The notes below the pieces were generated by a model, which worked only from the letters and a program-made list of their open reading frames with translations, was not told where the DNA came from and ran no database searches. From Eledone cirrhosa (lineage: Eukaryota > Mollusca > Cephalopoda > Octopoda > Eledonidae), in NCBI GenBank assembly GCA_964016885.1, contig OZ024743.1, forward strand, positions 13,479,586 to 13,543,585: 64,000 bases of DNA, in the 5' to 3' direction. This document shows, piece after piece, positions 60,253-64,000 of this stretch. How positions within the stretch are numbered: the stretch's first letter is position 1; every line of letters starts with the position of its first letter. The position numbers were made by a program, and so were the translations under genes.

Positions 60253-61120
60253 TTCGACCCAGCAATCCCAAAATTAGAACTGAACGATTTGGATTTTAAC
60301 GTACGGAATACAACCATCACGCTGTTATTAGCTGTCAACTAACTGACTGGTCACTAGATCATAAATCTCTTAACATCTGTTTCACCCTCTCTCCATGAAA
60401 CCACATCAACCCCATTAAGGCAAGACAATCAGCAAAACATTTACCACACACACATATCAAAAACCTTCCTTCACCATCCATCCATCCTTAGCCCTTGGGT
60501 CTCATACTCGTATCTTCCACTTAATTTCTAATTTATTGCTTTTTCTTTTATTTGTCAATTGTTACTACCTCAGATTCTCTACATGTATCTATGTATGTTA
60601 CGAATATGGCTTTTCATGTTAGCACTACATCCATCCCAGCATTCTTATACAGACACTTACTCACCACCACCACTATTATCAACTATCGTATTCTGTACTT
60701 ATATGATTTCAGTTATCTTTATTTCTTTATATATTTTTATTTTTTTATTTTCTTACTTTTTTATTGTAGCTTTTTTCTTACTTTTTACTTTTTACATCTG
60801 TAACTTCTTTACCTATTATTATTATATTTTATTACTGCTGTTATTGTTTTGATTCTACGCTATTTCTCCATATATACTATGCCATGTATGAATTCTTTGT
60901 ATTCTGAGGATTTGATCAGAGGTAAATAATGTATTGGAGATCGAGTGACACAACTTCGAGCGATTAGCGGCCTCTAGATTCACCTGATTAATGAAACAAT
61001 TGTTAATATTTGAAATAAAGCCCCTTGTTGTACAACCGATCATGTTATTGCTCAATCTTTCATTATATATATATATATATATAAAATAAATAATTCAAAT
61101 GTTTAAAATTTGGCTTCGTT
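60253..61120. other. Gene-free stretch, probably partly PLE 3' UTR
   Basis: T-rich with a TTTTTATTTTT block near 60740. No coding homology. A short (AT)n lies at 61065-61082. Confidence 0.45.
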
Positions 61121-61124
61121 TATT

Positions 61125-61178
61125 ACTGCATATATATTTCGGTGACAGCTATCTTTGGCTGTGACCTCTTCAGGCAGT
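61125..61178 (-). ncRNA. Degenerate hammerhead-like fold
   Basis: On the minus strand: ACTGC, CTGAAGA, a 9-bp stem II GGTCACAGC/GCTGTCACC with one mismatch, GAAA, TATATAT, GCAGT closing stem I. The conserved U16.1 is not in register, so this is a fossil or a coincidence. Confidence 0.3.
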
Positions 61179-61334
61179 CCGAATTAGTGTGGTAGAGGCG
61201 AGTACACATGTTGTTGAGGTGTATAACTTTGTCAATACTCTGATATTTCCAGTTCCTGGTTGGGTTGTTATTTCACTGAGGAACTGGAATCATATGAATT
61301 CAAACAAACGAATTTCAGCGTCAAAGGGCCTCTT

Positions 61335-62300
61335 CTCCTCTCATTGCTCAGTTGTTAGAACATTCCTCAATCAAAAGTCTATATAAATTCGTTCTGAGGC
61401 AAGCCAATCTGTAGTTGTTGTTCTTGTTATTGTTAGGTACATCTGACCTCTATTCTTGTGTTGGTAGTGGTGTTATTGTTGGAGTCAGCTAAAAAAAAAG
61501 TGATAAAGTGGTAGAAGGAATAAGATGGTAAAGGAACAAAATAAAATAAAATAATCGAATAAAATGTGTGTGTGTGTTATACCCATCTCAATGTTATAAC
61601 ATTTGTAAGGTCAAACTTCCCATTGGTCAGTTTTGAGAGCATTCCTCAGTCCAAAGTCTATAGAAATTCTTTCTGGGGTGAGGCTCCCTGTAGTGTTTGT
61701 GTTTGCTATTGTTAAGTACATCAGACTTCTACCCTTATTTTGGTAGTGTTGTTGGTGTTGTGGTCAGCTTATATCTTGCTGCTGCTAACAATTTAGAAGT
61801 ATCTGTGTGTGTGTTTCTTCATCCCTCCTGCCACCATCTCCCGTAGTGGTGGTGGTGGGATTCTGCCATGTATATAAAGAAATAGAAGGCAATAAAAGGA
61901 AGTAAGCAGAAAATAAATAATAGATAGAGAATAAATGAAAAATTAATGTAAAGGTAATGAAAAAGTAATGAAAAATTAATATGGAAAATGAAAAATGAAA
62001 ATGAAAAGTTAAAAATAAAATGAAGATTCGAATAAAATAAGATAAAATGTGTGTGCTATAACCAATCTCAAGGTCAGAAATATGTTGGATAGATTGGTAG
62101 GAGGAACAAGATGGTAAAAGAATAAAAGGAAATATGATAATAAAATAAAATGTGTGTGTGTTATAACCAATCTCAACTTAAATATAAATATAAGGTGATA
62201 AAGTGAAGAAAACAGAAAACAAATAACAAATGAATAATGAGAAATCAAAATTGAAAAATCAAAAAATCAGGTAAATTAAAATGTGTGTGTGTTATAAAGA
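61335..62300. repeat. Degenerate direct repeats
   Basis: 61335-61490 is repeated at 61615-61770 (AGAACATTCCTCAATCAAAAG against AGAGCATTCCTCAGTCCAAAG; ACATCTGACCTCTA against ACATCAGACTTCTA). The unit AAAATGTGTGTGTGT-TATAACCAATCTCAA recurs at about 61562, 62046, 62149 and 62281. Purine-rich spacers GGTAGAAGGAATAAGATGGT recur too. Confidence 0.65.
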
Positions 62301-62374
62301 TGTTGGCCAAATTATAAAGGCTGTGTCAGAATCAATCTCTGGGCTATCATGGTGTCTACTCAGCCTGGGTTGGT

Positions 62375-62590
62375 CCCTATGGCTTGAAGGGAGTTCCCAA
62401 CCTATGGTGTTGTTACTGCCCATATAGCTTGAGGGAGGTTTGGCTGAGTGGTGTCTACATGTTCTGCAGAAGACCCTATAGCTTGAGGAGAGTTCACATC
62501 TTATTGTGTTGCTACTGTCCATATATCTTGAGGAAGGTCCCGGCCCTGAGGTGTCTGCATGTCTCGAAGAAGTCGGTTCTGAGGTTTATC
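62375..62590. repeat. Degenerate tandem repeat, period ~96 bp with a half-period
   Basis: CCCTATGGCTTGAAGGGAG (62378) and CCCTATAGCTTGAGGAGAG (62474) start two long units; CCCATATAGCTTGAGGGAGG and TCCATATATCTTGAGGAAGG start the half units. Unusually GC-rich for the area. No protein recognised. Confidence 0.65.
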
Positions 62591-62646
62591 AGGCCGCTTC
62601 CACCTCTTAGTATTTCGAGGGTCTCTCTATATATATATAGAGGGTC

Positions 62647-62647
<1 letters not shown>

Positions 62648-62685
<38 letters not shown>
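62648..62685. repeat. (AT)n microsatellite
   Basis: Precedes repeat family D. Confidence 0.85.
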
Positions 62686-62688
<3 letters not shown>

Positions 62689-62692
62689 AAAA

Positions 62693-63245
62693 AGAAATAG
62701 GATTTCTCTTCAAGCATAGCTTTATACAATATGTATAAATATTTCGTATCTCCAAGGAAATACGGTTTTAGGAAGCCGTAGCTATGCAAACACCGGAGGC
62801 TAACGCCCTCTGGTGATGTCCAGCAGAAGCAAGTGGGACAACCATCTATGCATTTCAGGCTTAACTGGCCTTTGTCAGGACGGTCCTTCCCACCGTTTGC
62901 GACTGCTGGACAAGAAGACAGGTGAGACAATATAGTTTTCTCGTCTGTGTAAATGAGGTGATTAATCTCATTTGCATATGAAGCTGCATAAGTTGGCTCA
63001 ACTTATAATAAAAAAGAAATAGGATTTCGCTTCAAGCATAGCTTTATACAATATGTATAAACATTTCGTATCTCCAAGGAAATACGGTTTTAGGAAGCCG
63101 TAGCTATGCAAACACCGGGGGGCTAACGCCCTCTGGTGATGTCCAGCAGAAGCAAGGGGGACAACCATCTATGTATTTGAGGCTTGGAGATGCGAAATTT
63201 TTATACATATTGTATAAAGCTATGCTTGAAGTGAAATCCTATATC
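62693..63245. repeat. Repeat family D: direct duplicate plus inverted end
   Basis: 62693-62862 is repeated directly at 63010-63186 with few changes. 63184-63245 is the inverted counterpart of the unit's start (AAGCATAGCTTTATACAATA against its complement). Between the copies lies the hammerhead fossil strand at 62839-62886 and ~120 bp of unique sequence. Confidence 0.8.
62839..62886 (-). ncRNA. Hammerhead fossil with G8 replaced
   Basis: On the minus strand: GGACCGTC with GATGGTTG (7-8 bp stem I including G-U pairs), CTGACAA where CTGACGA is expected, stem II AGGC/GCCT, GAAA, stem III from palindromic ATGCAT, A before the cut. The G8-to-A change hits a catalytic base, so self-cleavage is not expected. 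Confidence 0.45.
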
Positions 63246-63254
63246 TTTTATATA

Positions 63255-63570
63255 TATATATGTGTTCCTACATGTAAAACATACACATAGGGATAGAAGT
63301 ATTGTCCAACAGTATGCCAGTGTAATTCAATGGCAAGTTAATGAATTAACATGTCAGAACATATAAAATCAAAGTTTATCAAATAGAGAAAAGGTTTTAA
63401 AGTAAATTTCAAAAAATTCACTGTACTTACTATATGTGCCTTACCGCGGTTTCCGAGCCCAAAATAAATAGATAATATAAACGGATTTCCATTGAGAAAG
63501 AGATCATCGTCAAAAGGCTTTTCTCACTCAGAGAATATAAAATTCTCGAGTTCAAATCACAAACTGGCGC
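63255..63570 (+). repeat. Repeat family A, third copy
   Basis: Matches the reverse complement of 4680-5020 along its length: CCTACATGTAAAA, TAACATGTCAGAACATATAAA, TACTTACTATATGTGCC, ACCGCGGTTTC, GAGAATATAAAATT. Diverged by substitutions and small indels. Confidence 0.75.
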
Positions 63571-64000
63571 CACAAAACTGTTCCCGAATGAGAGAAGAAA
63601 CAATTTTGTCTAGTGCCGTGTGCAAAGAGAGAAAGCAAGGCGGACTGGTCAATGTCCTGCTACTAAAAATTAGTAGCCGGTCCAGCAAAAATTGCTCTGT
63701 ATAAATCGCAGTGTATAATCAGTTCCTAATTATTACTGGAATTCTATAAGAACCAACATTTATAATTTTCAACAGGCAAAGGCGAGTGCTAAGCTCTGAT
63801 GATTACCAACAGTATGAAACAGAGATCTGTCAGCTTATCTCCCTTTGTTTGTTGAAAAAAGAAGTAAGTGACATAGTCACTACTTTAACATAATAGCGCA
63901 AGGTCTTCAAAATGCTTTTAATTAAGCATACAGTATATTGCCAAATATACTATATATAATACATTCATGAATACATCGCTATTTCAGAGCACAAATTCTA
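63571..64000. other. Gene-free stretch at the window end
   Basis: No homology recognised. Confidence 0.5.

Overview
The window looks like an intergenic or deep-intronic stretch of a cephalopod genome, most likely an octopus. The base composition is AT-rich, there are dozens of long (AT)n, (GT)n, (CT)n, (GAA)n and (TATC)n microsatellites, and at least a dozen copies are present of the ~180-bp tRNA-derived SINE that I associate with octopus genomes. I found no convincing host protein-coding gene, tRNA or rRNA. Every long reading frame with recognisable homology belongs to a retrotransposon, and each one carries stops, frameshifts or deletions.

Layout. 1-700: C-terminal remnant of a Penelope-like element (PLE). 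808-1147: SINEs. 1594-3366: non-LTR retrotransposon whose reverse transcriptase has lost its YADD box. 3392-6165: a SINE, foldback repeats, a large AT array and a ~1-kb repeat (family B). 6165-17000: mostly gene-free AT-rich DNA with SINEs, hairpins, a short LINE tail ending in (GAA)n, and an inverted copy of family B. 17018-17622: a foldback. 17843-23249: a nearly full-length Tx1/L1-like LINE lying between two (TATC)n arrays. 23290-34740: gene-free DNA with SINEs, a LINE 3' end and foldbacks. 35020-38130: a C-rich PLE sitting between the arms of an older inverted repeat. 39292-41071: a cluster of seven SINEs, all in the same orientation. 46579-48960: two large palindromes. 48975-54545: the best-preserved PLE, with direct and inverted terminal repeats. 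55290-55760: minus-strand LINE remnant. 57155-58675: a head-to-head dimeric repeat. 59272-60252: a foldback and a PLE C-terminus. 61125-64000: degenerate tandem and foldback repeats.

The main discovery candidate is a set of hammerhead-ribozyme (HHR) folds recurring in unrelated-looking repeats. Canonical cores (CUGANGA / stem II / GAAA / stem III / UH) with closed stems are visible in the PLE terminal repeats (49022-49066 minus, 49690-49734 plus, 54355-54399 plus) and in a ~494-bp repeat unit (57425-57505 minus, 58078-58158 plus, 58573-58645 plus, truncated). Less canonical but foldable versions lie in the palindromes at 47193-48960, 59272-59592, 32620-32900, 25397-25457 and 62839-62886. Wherever both arms of a palindrome keep the motif or its remnant, the HHRs point outward: minus strand in the left arm, plus strand in the right arm. 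This suggests that many of the non-coding foldback repeats here are head-to-head copies of HHR-bearing retroelements, either PLE-derived or retrozyme-like. HHRs in PLEs and in animal retrozymes are already known. The concentration, the head-to-head architecture and the number of distinct families are what deserve a check.

All calls come from reading the sequence and from remembered family motifs. No database search or folding program was run.
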